Shown here: positions 54,191-61,184 of the stretch, piece after piece
Layout of the letters: each line of letters opens with the position of its first letter
Numbering within the stretch: the first letter of the stretch is position 1
The notes under the pieces: model-generated
Seen by the model: only the letters and a program-made list of their open reading frames with translations
Told to the model about the DNA's origin: nothing
The model's database searches: none
Made by a program: the position numbers and the translations under genes
Assembly: GCF_002911665.1 (NCBI RefSeq)
Contig: NZ_MTBP01000006.1
Coordinates: 141,763-205,762, forward strand
Direction: 5' to 3'
Length of the DNA: 64,000 nt
From: Actinomadura rubteroloni
Lineage (GTDB): Bacteria > Actinomycetota > Actinomycetes > Streptosporangiales > Streptosporangiaceae

Positions 54191-55000
54191 TCACCGCGGC
54201 CCTTCCTCGATCGCGCGGGCGAGGTCGTCCGCGTCCAGGGGCGGCGCTCCCGCCGCCATCCACAAGAAGTACTCCACGTTGCCCGACGGGCCGGGCAGCG
54301 GGCTGGCCGTGACGCCCTTGACACCGAGTCCGAGCGTCGCGGCGTGCGCGGCGACGTCCCGGACGGCCTCGGCGCGCAGCTCGGGATCCCGCACCACGCC
54401 GCCCGCCCCGACCCGGTCTTTCCCCACTTCGAACTGGGGCTTGACCATGAGCGCGTAGTCGGCGTCCGGCGCGACGCAGCGCCGGATCGAGTCGAGGACG
54501 AGCCGCAGCGAGATGAACGAGAGGTCCCCGACGACCAGGTCCGGCCGCGCGGCCTCCGGCTGCCCCAGCGTCTCCGGCGTCAGATCGCGGATGTTGACGC
54601 GTTCCAGCACGGTGACGCGGTCGTCGGTGCGCAGGGACCACGCGATCTGCCCATAGCCGACGTCCACGGCGTACACGTGCGCGGCGCCGGCGCGCAGCAG
54701 GACGTCGGTGAAGCCGCCCGTGGACGCGCCCGCGTCCAGGCACACCCGGCCCGCCGTCTTCAGGTCCGCGAACGCGGCGAGGGCGCCCGCGAGCTTGTGG
54801 CCGCCGCGCGAGACGTAGCCGGGGTCATCGGCGGGCTCGGTCACGACGATCGCCGCTCCCGTCTCGACCTGCGTCGCCGCCTTCGCCGCCTGCTGCCCGC
54901 CGACGCGGACCAGGCCGTCGCCGATGAGCTTCGCCGCCTGCTCGCGCGACCGCGCCAGTCCGCGCCGGACGAGTTCGGCGTCGAGCCGCCGCCGCGTCAC
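54191..55000 (-). CDS. tlyA: TlyA-family rRNA 2'-O-methyltransferase
   Basis: 269 aa. Residues 1-60 are an S4 RNA-binding domain (RRLDAELVRRGLARSREQAAKLI), and the rest is an FtsJ-like methyltransferase with SAM motif VCLDAGASTGGFTDVLL, VDVGYGQI, DLVVGDLSFISL and the catalytic Lys in MVKPQFEVGK. Mycobacterial TlyA methylates C1409 of 16S and C1920 of 23S rRNA and determines capreomycin sensitivity. The GTG overlaps the stop of a short upstream gene by 4 bases. Confidence 0.96.
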   Translation of the reverse strand: MTRRRLDAELVRRGLARSREQAAKLIGDGLVRVGGQQAAKAATQVETGAAIVVTEPADDPGYVSRGGHKLAGALAAFADLKTAGRVCLDAGASTGGFTDVLLRAGAAHVYAVDVGYGQIAWSLRTDDRVTVLERVNIRDLTPETLGQPEAARPDLVVGDLSFISLRLVLDSIRRCVAPDADYALMVKPQFEVGKDRVGAGGVVRDPELRAEAVRDVAAHAATLGLGVKGVTASPLPGPSGNVEYFLWMAAGAPPLDADDLARAIEEGPR

Positions 55001-55188
55001 GGGCGCGGCCCCGGGACCGGCGGCTGCCCGGGCTCGCCGTCCAGCAGTTCCTGGAGCCGCGCGTGGACGTCCTCGAACACCGCCACGTGCGCGGCGACCG
55101 GCGCGCCGGGCAGCTCGCCGAGGCGCGCGAGGACCGTGTCGACGCGCGCGTCCCCGGTGTGCGCGTGCGGCGCGGTGCCGTCGGACAT
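54997..55188 (-). CDS. Short conserved protein coupled to tlyA (63 aa)
   Basis: 63 aa from ATG 55188, chosen because AGGAGG lies 8 bases upstream; the GTG three codons earlier would overlap that RBS. The sequence is hydrophilic: LARLGELPGAPVAAHVAVFEDVHARLQELLDGE is probably one helical hairpin, followed by a Pro-rich tail. The 4-base overlap with tlyA and the position common in actinobacteria support real coding. The function is unknown. Confidence 0.8.
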   Translation of the reverse strand: MSDGTAPHAHTGDARVDTVLARLGELPGAPVAAHVAVFEDVHARLQELLDGEPGQPPVPGPRP

Positions 55189-55304
55189 CGGCCTCACCTC
55201 CTGGAGTGCCCCGGCCCGCGGGTCGCGGGTCGCTCGGGGACCGGTCTGAACGCTACCGTCCCTTCACAGCATCGTTGTCGACCGAACGGGGGAACGGCCT
55301 GACC

Positions 55305-55646
55305 ATGGCGAACGAGGACGAATGCCGTGCCGCACTCGACCGGGTCGCCGCCCGGCTCTCCGACGTGGACCCCGAGCGGTTCGCCGAGCACGTGGTGGAG
55401 CGCACCATCACCTGCCGGATCCCCGATCTCGGGATCGCGTTCGCGACCCGCGTGCACCCCGGCGGCCTGGACCCCGTGCAGCGCACCGAGGACCCGTCCG
55501 CCGGCCAGGTTCGGCTGACGGTGAACAGCGACGACCTCGTCGCCCTCGCCGACGACCGCCTGAACCCCGCCCGCGCGTGGACCTCGGGCCGCCTGCGCGT
55601 CGAGGCGAGTTTCACCGACCTCCTGCGCCTGCGCAAAGCCCTCTGA
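55305..55646 (+). CDS. SCP2-type sterol/lipid-binding domain protein
   Basis: 113-aa protein made almost entirely of a sterol-carrier-protein-2-like domain: TITCRIPDLGIAFATRVHPGGL, VRLTVNSDDLVALADDRLNPARAWTSGRLRVEASFTDLLRLRKAL, where the last part is the typical WxxGxLxxxGD-like end. The ATG at 55305 has GGGGGAA upstream. It is divergent from the tlyA operon. The ligand is unknown; free SCP2 domains bind lipids or acyl-CoAs. Confidence 0.87.
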   Translation: MANEDECRAALDRVAARLSDVDPERFAEHVVERTITCRIPDLGIAFATRVHPGGLDPVQRTEDPSAGQVRLTVNSDDLVALADDRLNPARAWTSGRLRVEASFTDLLRLRKAL

Positions 55647-56024
55647 CCCACCCGACCATCGCCACAACGGCGAACGCCGCCCACAACGGCCGATGGGACG
55701 CGCGACGGCCAACGCAGCACGTGCGAACGCGTCGCGCGACGCCCGACGGGCTACGCGACGCCCGCCAGGCTGCGCGACGCCCGCCAGGCTGCGCGAGGCC
55801 GCCGAGGTGCGCGATACCCAGCGGGGTGCGCGACGCTCGAAAGGGTGCGCGAGGCCCGTCGGGGTCCGCGACGTCCCGGGTGTGCGACGGCCAACCGCGT
55901 GGAGGTCGCGGCGTGGGCGTGGGAGTCCGGTCCTCGACGTCCTGGGTGTGCGACGGCCTGAGCGTCCATACGTCCGCCACCGCGGCGCGTCACCGCCCCC
56001 GCAGGTGCCGCGCACCGCCGCGCC
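55647..56024. other. 378-base gap with a 19-bp tandem array
   Basis: Between the convergent SCP2 and HAD genes. Frames are open on both strands but read as Arg/Ala/Gly repeats, and the 19-base period shifts frame at every unit, so I do not call a gene. A second pair of similar blocks, GACGTCCYGGGTGTGCGACGGCC-like, occurs near 55870-55892 and 55938-55960. Confidence 0.7.
55735..55892. repeat. Degenerate 19-bp tandem repeat array (8 units)
   Basis: Units start at 55735, 55754, 55773, 55792, 55810, 55829, 55848 and 55867, with a partial ninth at 55883. Each begins CGCGA; two adjacent units are identical (CGCGACGCCCGCCAGGCTG) and the others share the pattern CGCGAYGCCCGNCRGGGTG. Lengths are 19 except 18 (fourth) and 16 (eighth). 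Confidence 0.85.
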
Positions 56025-57029
56025 CTAGGCGAGCCCGAGAGCGCGCAACGGGCCGTCGACGGCGTCGGCGGCCGGGGCCGCCGTGTCGCGCCAGGACGCG
56101 GCGGCGAGCGCGCGCAGGCCGTCGTACGGATCGCCGGAGCCGTCGACGGAGATCGCGTCGCCGTCGCGCCGGGCGGTCCAGGCGTTGCAGCGCCAGGCGT
56201 CCCCGTCCCGGACGACCTCCGGATGGCCGCCGACGAGACCGCCGAGATCGGCCGCCAGATAAGTCGGCCGATGCTCGGGCGGGGCGGTGAGCACGTCGCG
56301 CGGCCGGGTGACGCCCGTGAACACCAGCAGGCTGTCGGCGCCGCCGTTGTACGCGCCCTCGATGTCGGTATCGAGCCGGTCCCCGACGACGATCGGATGT
56401 TCGGCGCCCGTCCGGACCACCGACTCGTGGTGCAGCGGACGCTCCGGCTTGCCCGTCACGATCGGCTCCACCCCGGTCGCCGACCGGATCACCTGGAGCA
56501 GTGAGCCGTTGCCCGGCTTCGGGACGCCGTCCCCGTCCGGAATGGTGCGATCCCCATTGGACCCGACGAACAACGCCCCGGACTGCACCGCCTTCGCGCC
56601 CTCCGCGATCAGCCCGTACGACAGACTCGGATCGAAACCCTGAACAACGGCAGCAGGCTTCTCGGCCGCCGTCGACACCGGCCGCAGCCCCCGCGCGTGA
56701 AGCGCACGCCGCAAAGCCGCACCGCCGACAACGAGCACTTTGGCCCCGGCGGGAAGCCGCTCGGCGAGAAGCGTCGCGGCGGCCTGCGAGGACGTCACGA
56801 CATCGGCCGGATCGGCGGGCACGCCGACACTGCCCAACAACGTCGCGACCGCCGAGGGCGTCCGGGACGCGTTGTTGGTGACGAACGCCAGCCGCTGCCC
56901 CGACGCACGCGCCTTGGCAAGCGCCTCCGCCGCCCCGGGAACGGGTTTGTGCCCGACGTACACAACCCCGTCGAGGTCGAGCAACGCCACGTCGTACACC
57001 TCGCTGAGCGGCCTGTCAGACCCTCGCAT
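56025..57029 (-). CDS. HAD-superfamily phosphatase (NagD/phosphoglycolate phosphatase-like)
   Basis: 334 aa from ATG 57029, with GAGGTG upstream. Motif I DLDGVVYVG contains nucleophile D18 and D20; motif II FVTNNASRTPSAV; motif III Lys in TGKPERPLHHE; motif IV HPIVVGDRLDTDIEGA. This is the class IIA (NagD/PNPase-like) pattern. Substrates in this group include phosphoglycolate, 4-nitrophenyl phosphate and glycerol-phosphates. The C-terminal 80 residues extend beyond the usual NagD length and are of unknown role. Confidence 0.92.
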   Translation of the reverse strand: MRGSDRPLSEVYDVALLDLDGVVYVGHKPVPGAAEALAKARASGQRLAFVTNNASRTPSAVATLLGSVGVPADPADVVTSSQAAATLLAERLPAGAKVLVVGGAALRRALHARGLRPVSTAAEKPAAVVQGFDPSLSYGLIAEGAKAVQSGALFVGSNGDRTIPDGDGVPKPGNGSLLQVIRSATGVEPIVTGKPERPLHHESVVRTGAEHPIVVGDRLDTDIEGAYNGGADSLLVFTGVTRPRDVLTAPPEHRPTYLAADLGGLVGGHPEVVRDGDAWRCNAWTARRDGDAISVDGSGDPYDGLRALAAASWRDTAAPAADAVDGPLRALGLA

Positions 57030-57629
57030 CGCACCTCGTCCCTCACGCGGTCGCCACGAACTCCCGAGCGCCACCCGGGATCCCGTCCATCTCACCATCT
57101 CCCCTGACCCGCCGCCGAGACTCCCAATCCCCCACACCGAGACGTCTCTCTAGTTTGGACCGCACCCACCAGCACCACCCGCCGCGCACCCGCGATCAAA
57201 CCCCCGACCGACCATGACGCACACCACACTTCACCCCCGCCAGCACCAGAAACCCACCGCCCCAAAACACGACTTAACAAAGCCCCCACCACACCGCTCA
57301 CGAAATCATCTCTGACAGAACCCACATCCGCCATACGACGCCGGCCGTAGCGCAGAAATCCATGCGCTCGACCCGGATCGCAAAGCACTCTCTACCTCCG
57401 CGCACGAGCAAACCGACCAGCGACCACGCCCGACCGCTTCGCACCGTCCACTGATAACCCGCGAATACACGCTCGCCACCGAGAGCGAGGCTGCGCACCA
57501 TTCGACTAACGCGGACGCAGGCGGTTCCCTGAAAGCGAAGCAGCGGCAGCGTCGGGCACCGTGAACGCAATCGGGGCAGACGATGGATGAAAGACGGTCG
57601 TGACCAGGGGGCGATTGGGGCGAAGAAAG
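57030..57629. other. 600-base gene-free region with strong A+C strand skew
   Basis: Between the TPR gene stop and the HAD start (both minus strand). From about 57150 to 57300 the plus strand is almost free of G and T runs and is made of CACC/ACCC/AAAC words; the rest is lower in GC than the flanking genes. Minus-strand open frames of 60-98 codons exist but have no RBS or recognisable domains. I see no tRNA or known riboswitch. Confidence 0.6.
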
Positions 57630-58055
57630 TCAGTCGCGGGAGGCGAGAGTGGCACGAACGTGCCGGAGGGCGTTGGCGTAGTCCTTGTTGTCGGGCCGCA
57701 TCGCGGCCGCAAGGGCTAGGGGCTCCACGGCACCACGAAAGTCACCCATGCGGCTGAGCGCGAGCCCCAGCCCGAACAGCGCGTAATCCTCAGCAGGATC
57801 GTCGGCGACGATCGAGCGAAAGCTGTCGGCGGCATCCCCGAACCGGCGCGCGCCGAACTGAGCACGCGCCAACGCCTCACGGATGGCGCGCGAGTCCGGC
57901 TCGGCGTCAGCGGCACGGGCCAGGAGCTGGAGCGCCGCCGCAGCGCTCCCCGACCGCAGCAGGCTCAGCCCACGCGTGTACCACTCGTACACGTCGCCGC
58001 CGGGAGGATGCTCACCCGTGGAATCGTCCGGCCGTTCCGGTCCTTGAAGGCTCAT
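57630..58055 (-). CDS. TPR-repeat protein (141 aa)
   Basis: ATG 58055 with GGGAGG 6 bases upstream. After a polar N-terminus (PERPDDSTGEHPPGG) it contains three tetratricopeptide repeats: VYEWYTRGLSLLRSGSAAAALQLLARA, EALARAQFGARRFGDAADSFRSIVAD, and DYALFGLGLALSRMGDFRGAVEPLALA. It is a protein-binding scaffold with unknown partner. It is divergent from the DUF1015 gene, 83 bases away, and this TPR-HAD-tlyA order is frequent in actinobacteria. Confidence 0.9.
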   Translation of the reverse strand: MSLQGPERPDDSTGEHPPGGDVYEWYTRGLSLLRSGSAAAALQLLARAADAEPDSRAIREALARAQFGARRFGDAADSFRSIVADDPAEDYALFGLGLALSRMGDFRGAVEPLALAAAMRPDNKDYANALRHVRATLASRD

Positions 58056-58124
58056 ATGGACCTCCCGTGCGATCGTGATCACATTCGACGGTACCCGCTC
58101 ACGCGGCAGGGGGCCGCCGGTGGT

Positions 58125-58130
58125 TAGCAT
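58125..58130 (+). promoter_or_regulatory. -10 box for the leaderless DUF1015 gene
   Basis: TAGCAT, followed by exactly 7 bases and then GTG 58138, with no Shine-Dalgarno. The -35 is weak. Confidence 0.5.
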
Positions 58131-58137
58131 GCCCACA

Positions 58138-60183
58138 GTGGACGGCGATCTCCCTTCCGGATCCAATCCGGAAGACTTCAGCGCATGGGCGTTCGGCACA
58201 CCGGACCCCCGGCCCGCCGCCGGACTGGTCCTGGCCCCGTTCCGCGGCGTGCGCTTCGACCCGACCCGCGTCAACAACCTGTCCACGGTGACGAGCCCGC
58301 CCTACGACCTCCTGGACGACGCGGAAGCCCGCTCACTCCTGGACACCGACGAACGCAACATCGCCCGCCTCATCCGCTCCCGCGCGGAAGGCTCCGACTA
58401 CGCCGAGGCCGCCGCGGCACTACGCCGCTGGCTCACCAACGGCACACTCCGCCCCGACGACACCCCAGCCCTCTACATCTACGAAGCCGCCACCACCCCA
58501 ACCACCCCCGGCACCGGCACCGGCACCGGCACCGGCACCGGCACCGGCACCACCAACACGGACGCAGGCGCCAGCGCCGGTGCGGGCGCCCGCGCAAGCG
58601 CCCGTGCTGACGCCGATGCGGGCGCCCGTGCCGACGCCCGCGACAATGCCGACGATGCTGCTGTGGGTGATCGAGGCGCCGGCCAGAACGCCGACATGGG
58701 CGCCGGCGAGGGCGGCGGCACGAGCACAGGCGAAAGCACCAGCGGGGGCATCGACGACACCGACGGCTGTGCCGACAAAAGCACAAATGAGGGCAGCGGG
58801 ACCGTCGTCGGGAATACCGACGACGGTAGTAGGGGCACCGGCGAGCGCGCCAACGCGGGCGTTGGCGGTGACACCGGCACGAGCGCTCGCCGGAGCATCG
58901 CTGCGAACGCTGGCGGGCGCACCGACGCGGGCGTCAGCGGGACCGTCGTCGGGAGCACCGACGGCGCAAGCAGGGACACCTGCGAGCGCGCCAACGCAGG
59001 CGCTGGCGGGGACACCGGCACGAGCGCTCGTCAGAGCATCACCGCGAGCGCTGGCGGGCACACCGACCCGGGCGCCAGCGGGCGCACTGACGGGCACTCC
59101 GACCGCGGCACCGGCAGGCGTGCGGGCGAGAGCTCTCGCGAGCGCGCTCATGGGGGTGTTGACGAGGTCGGAGGCGCCGGCGGAGGCGTTGTTCTGCAGC
59201 GGGGGCTTATCGGTGCGCTCGGGCTGCGCGCGGAGGGCGACCGCGTCGTGCTGCCGCACGAGGACGTCTATCCCGGGCCCGTCCGTGACCGGCTCGCGTT
59301 GATGAGTGCGACCCGCGCCAATCTGGAGCCGATCTTTCTGACCTATGAGGGCGGCGGTGTCACGGCCGACATCGTGGACGACGCCGCGTCCGGCGAGCCC
59401 CTTGTCGAATTCCGGGATCGCGACGGGCTCGTCCACCGGCTGTGGCGGATCACCGATCCGCGCCTGCACGCGCGCATCGCCGACGACCTCCGCCCCCGGC
59501 AGGCACTGATCGCCGACGGCCACCACCGATACGCGACGTACCGCCTCCTCCAGGCCCGCCAGAGCGGCCCCGGCCCCTGCGATTACGGCATGGCCCTCCT
59601 TGTCGACTCCACGCGCTACCCGCCCCGGTTGGGCGCCATCCACCGCGTCCTGCCGGGGCTGGACCCGGACACGGCGCTGAAGGCCGCCCGGACGGCCTTC
59701 AACGTCACCCCGTTCACCGACCTGTCCCCGGCGCTCGACGCGCTCGCGGCGGCGGACGAGCCCGCGTTCCTGCTCGGTGGCGCGCACGGACTGCACCTGC
59801 TGACCCGGCCCGATCAGGCCCGTCTCGACCGGGCCGTGCCCGCCGACGTGCCCCCGCTCGTCCGCAGGCTGAACACGACCGTCCTCGACCGGCTCCTCAT
59901 CGACGGTCTCTGGAACGTGCCCCGCGACGAGCACACCGTCGAGATCGTCCACGACGATCCGGCCGCCGCTCTCGACCGCGCCCGCGCGACCGGCGGCACC
60001 GCCGTCCTGCTCAACCCCCTCTCCGTCCGCGATGTCATGGACGTCGCCGCGCACGGCGACCGCGTTCCCCGCAAGTCCACCTCCTTCGGCCCGAAACCCC
60101 GCACCGGCCTCGTCCTGCGCCTCCTCGACCAGGATGGAACACCGGACACCGACGGCGAAAGCCCGGCCGCGGACTGTGGATAA
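58138..60183 (+). CDS. DUF1015-family protein with a 230-aa low-complexity insertion
   Basis: About 681 aa from GTG 58138 (ATG 58129 possible). The DUF1015 family is normally near 400-450 aa. The core here is residues 1-117 (GLVLAPFRGVRFDP, SPPYDLLDDAE, ALYIYEA) and 351-681 (LQRGLIGALGL, HEDVYPGPVRDRLALMSATRANLEPIF, ALIADGHHRYATY, RKSTSFGPKPRTGLVLR). DUF1015 proteins are widespread, mostly uncharacterised; some are annotated as HprK-associated. Between the halves lies an insert of Gly/Ala/Thr/Ser/Asp-rich repeats, in frame, with a GGCACC microsatellite and a duplicated 47-residue unit. The core motifs are intact, so the insert is probably an exposed, disordered loop. Confidence 0.9.
   Translation: MDGDLPSGSNPEDFSAWAFGTPDPRPAAGLVLAPFRGVRFDPTRVNNLSTVTSPPYDLLDDAEARSLLDTDERNIARLIRSRAEGSDYAEAAAALRRWLTNGTLRPDDTPALYIYEAATTPTTPGTGTGTGTGTGTGTTNTDAGASAGAGARASARADADAGARADARDNADDAAVGDRGAGQNADMGAGEGGGTSTGESTSGGIDDTDGCADKSTNEGSGTVVGNTDDGSRGTGERANAGVGGDTGTSARRSIAANAGGRTDAGVSGTVVGSTDGASRDTCERANAGAGGDTGTSARQSITASAGGHTDPGASGRTDGHSDRGTGRRAGESSRERAHGGVDEVGGAGGGVVLQRGLIGALGLRAEGDRVVLPHEDVYPGPVRDRLALMSATRANLEPIFLTYEGGGVTADIVDDAASGEPLVEFRDRDGLVHRLWRITDPRLHARIADDLRPRQALIADGHHRYATYRLLQARQSGPGPCDYGMALLVDSTRYPPRLGAIHRVLPGLDPDTALKAARTAFNVTPFTDLSPALDALAAADEPAFLLGGAHGLHLLTRPDQARLDRAVPADVPPLVRRLNTTVLDRLLIDGLWNVPRDEHTVEIVHDDPAAALDRARATGGTAVLLNPLSVRDVMDVAAHGDRVPRKSTSFGPKPRTGLVLRLLDQDGTPDTDGESPAADCG
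58510..58551 (+). repeat. (GGCACC)7 coding microsatellite
   Basis: Seven perfect 6-base units encoding (Gly-Thr)7 at the start of the insertion in the DUF1015 gene. The 6-base unit keeps the reading frame when copies are gained or lost. Confidence 0.9.
58798..59079 (+). repeat. Two direct copies of a 141-bp (47-codon) unit
   Basis: Copies at 58798-58938 and 58939-59079, beginning GTVVG and ending AGGxTDxGxS in protein. By eye about 35 of 47 residues agree. They form the core of the low-complexity insert. Confidence 0.85.
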
Positions 60184-60211
60184 CCGCGCCCCGCAGCGCG
60201 ATGATCGGGCC

Positions 60212-61144
60212 ATGGACACCACGATCACGCCGCTCGGCGGAGACGTCTACGAGATCGACACGCGGATGGCGGGCTACAGCGGGATCACGGCCGGCTACCT
60301 GATCCTGTCCGACCGGCCATGCCTGGTCGAGCCCGGAACGTCCGGGTCCGCGCCGACCGTCCAGGCCGCGCTGACCGAACTCGGCGTCACCGCCGCCGAC
60401 CTCGCGACCGTGGTCGTCACCCACATCCACCTCGACCACGCCGGCGGCGTCGGCGACATCGCCGCGATGTACCCCGGTGCCGAGGTCGTCGTCCATGAGA
60501 AGGGCGCGCGCCACCTCGTCTCCCCGGAACGGCTGATGCGCAGCGCGCGGCGGGTCTACGGGGACGCGCTCGACGTCCTGTTCGGCGAGCTGAAGCCCAC
60601 CGACGCCGCGCGGATCCGGGCGGTGGACGACACCGGCGTCATCGACCTCGGCGGCGGCCGACGCCTGGAATCGCACTATTCGCCGGGACACGCCAAACAC
60701 CATGTCGGGCTCATGGACTCCGCGACGGGCGACCTCTACGTCGGGGACGCCGCCGGGATCTATCTGCAGGAGACCGCCGACGTCCGTCCGGCGACGCCCC
60801 CGCCGGACTTCGACCTCGACACCGCGCTCGGCTCGCTCCGGCGGTTCGCCTCACTCCAGCCGCAGCGGCTGCTGTTCGCGCACTACGGCCCGGTGACGGC
60901 GGTCGAGGACACACTGGAGCGGTCCGCCGAGGAACTGCGCGTCTGGGTGGACGCCGTCCGGGACGCCCGCGACGCCGGGCTCGACGTCGACCACGCCGTC
61001 GAGATGGTCCGCGAGCGCACCGCCCACCGGTACCGCATCACGCAGGACGACATCGACCCGGACGTCGCCGCGAAGTACCAGGTGCTCAACAGCGACGAGA
61101 GCAACGTCGTCGGGATCATGCACGCGCTGTCACAGCACGCGTGA
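60212..61144 (+). CDS. Metallo-beta-lactamase-fold hydrolase
   Basis: 310 aa, ATG 60212, 28 bases after the DUF1015 gene. The metal site is VVVTHIHLDHAGG (about residues 67-79), with further ligands in HYSPGHAKHHVGL, VGDAAGIYL and LLFAHYGPV. The C-terminal helical region (LRVWVDAVRDARDAGLDVDHAVEMV) is longer than in simple glyoxalase II proteins and resembles that of lactonase/flavoprotein-type MBL hydrolases. The substrate is unknown. GATGAT lies 6 bases before the ATG, possibly a leaderless start. Confidence 0.92.
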   Translation: MDTTITPLGGDVYEIDTRMAGYSGITAGYLILSDRPCLVEPGTSGSAPTVQAALTELGVTAADLATVVVTHIHLDHAGGVGDIAAMYPGAEVVVHEKGARHLVSPERLMRSARRVYGDALDVLFGELKPTDAARIRAVDDTGVIDLGGGRRLESHYSPGHAKHHVGLMDSATGDLYVGDAAGIYLQETADVRPATPPPDFDLDTALGSLRRFASLQPQRLLFAHYGPVTAVEDTLERSAEELRVWVDAVRDARDAGLDVDHAVEMVRERTAHRYRITQDDIDPDVAAKYQVLNSDESNVVGIMHALSQHA

Positions 61145-61149
61145 AAAGG

Positions 61150-61182
61150 TCAGGCCGTCCGCCTTAGGGGCGGACGGCCTGA
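61150..61182. terminator. Bidirectional terminator hairpin
   Basis: Perfect 14-bp arms 61150-61163 and 61169-61182 with a 5-base loop, between the convergent stops of the metallo-hydrolase (61144) and the Arg-rich TPR protein (61185). An AAAA run on the plus-strand left side gives a U-run for minus-strand transcripts. Confidence 0.85.
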
Positions 61183-61184
61183 TC

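Noticed and set aside
55735..55892. CRISPR array
   Set aside because: Units are contiguous 19-mers without spacers and without any cas gene nearby.
55647..56024. Possible repeat-rich small protein in the SCP2-HAD gap
   Set aside because: The 19-base period changes frame with each unit and there is no RBS; repeat DNA explains the open frames.
57298..57570. 90-codon minus-strand frame in the 57.0-57.6 kb gap
   Set aside because: No Shine-Dalgarno, atypical composition, no recognisable domain; treated as non-coding.
58420..60228. Minus-strand 602-codon frame opposite the DUF1015 gene with AGAxxGVP repeats
   Set aside because: The regular pattern is the reverse complement of the low-complexity insert; the DUF1015 motifs on the plus strand decide the coding strand.
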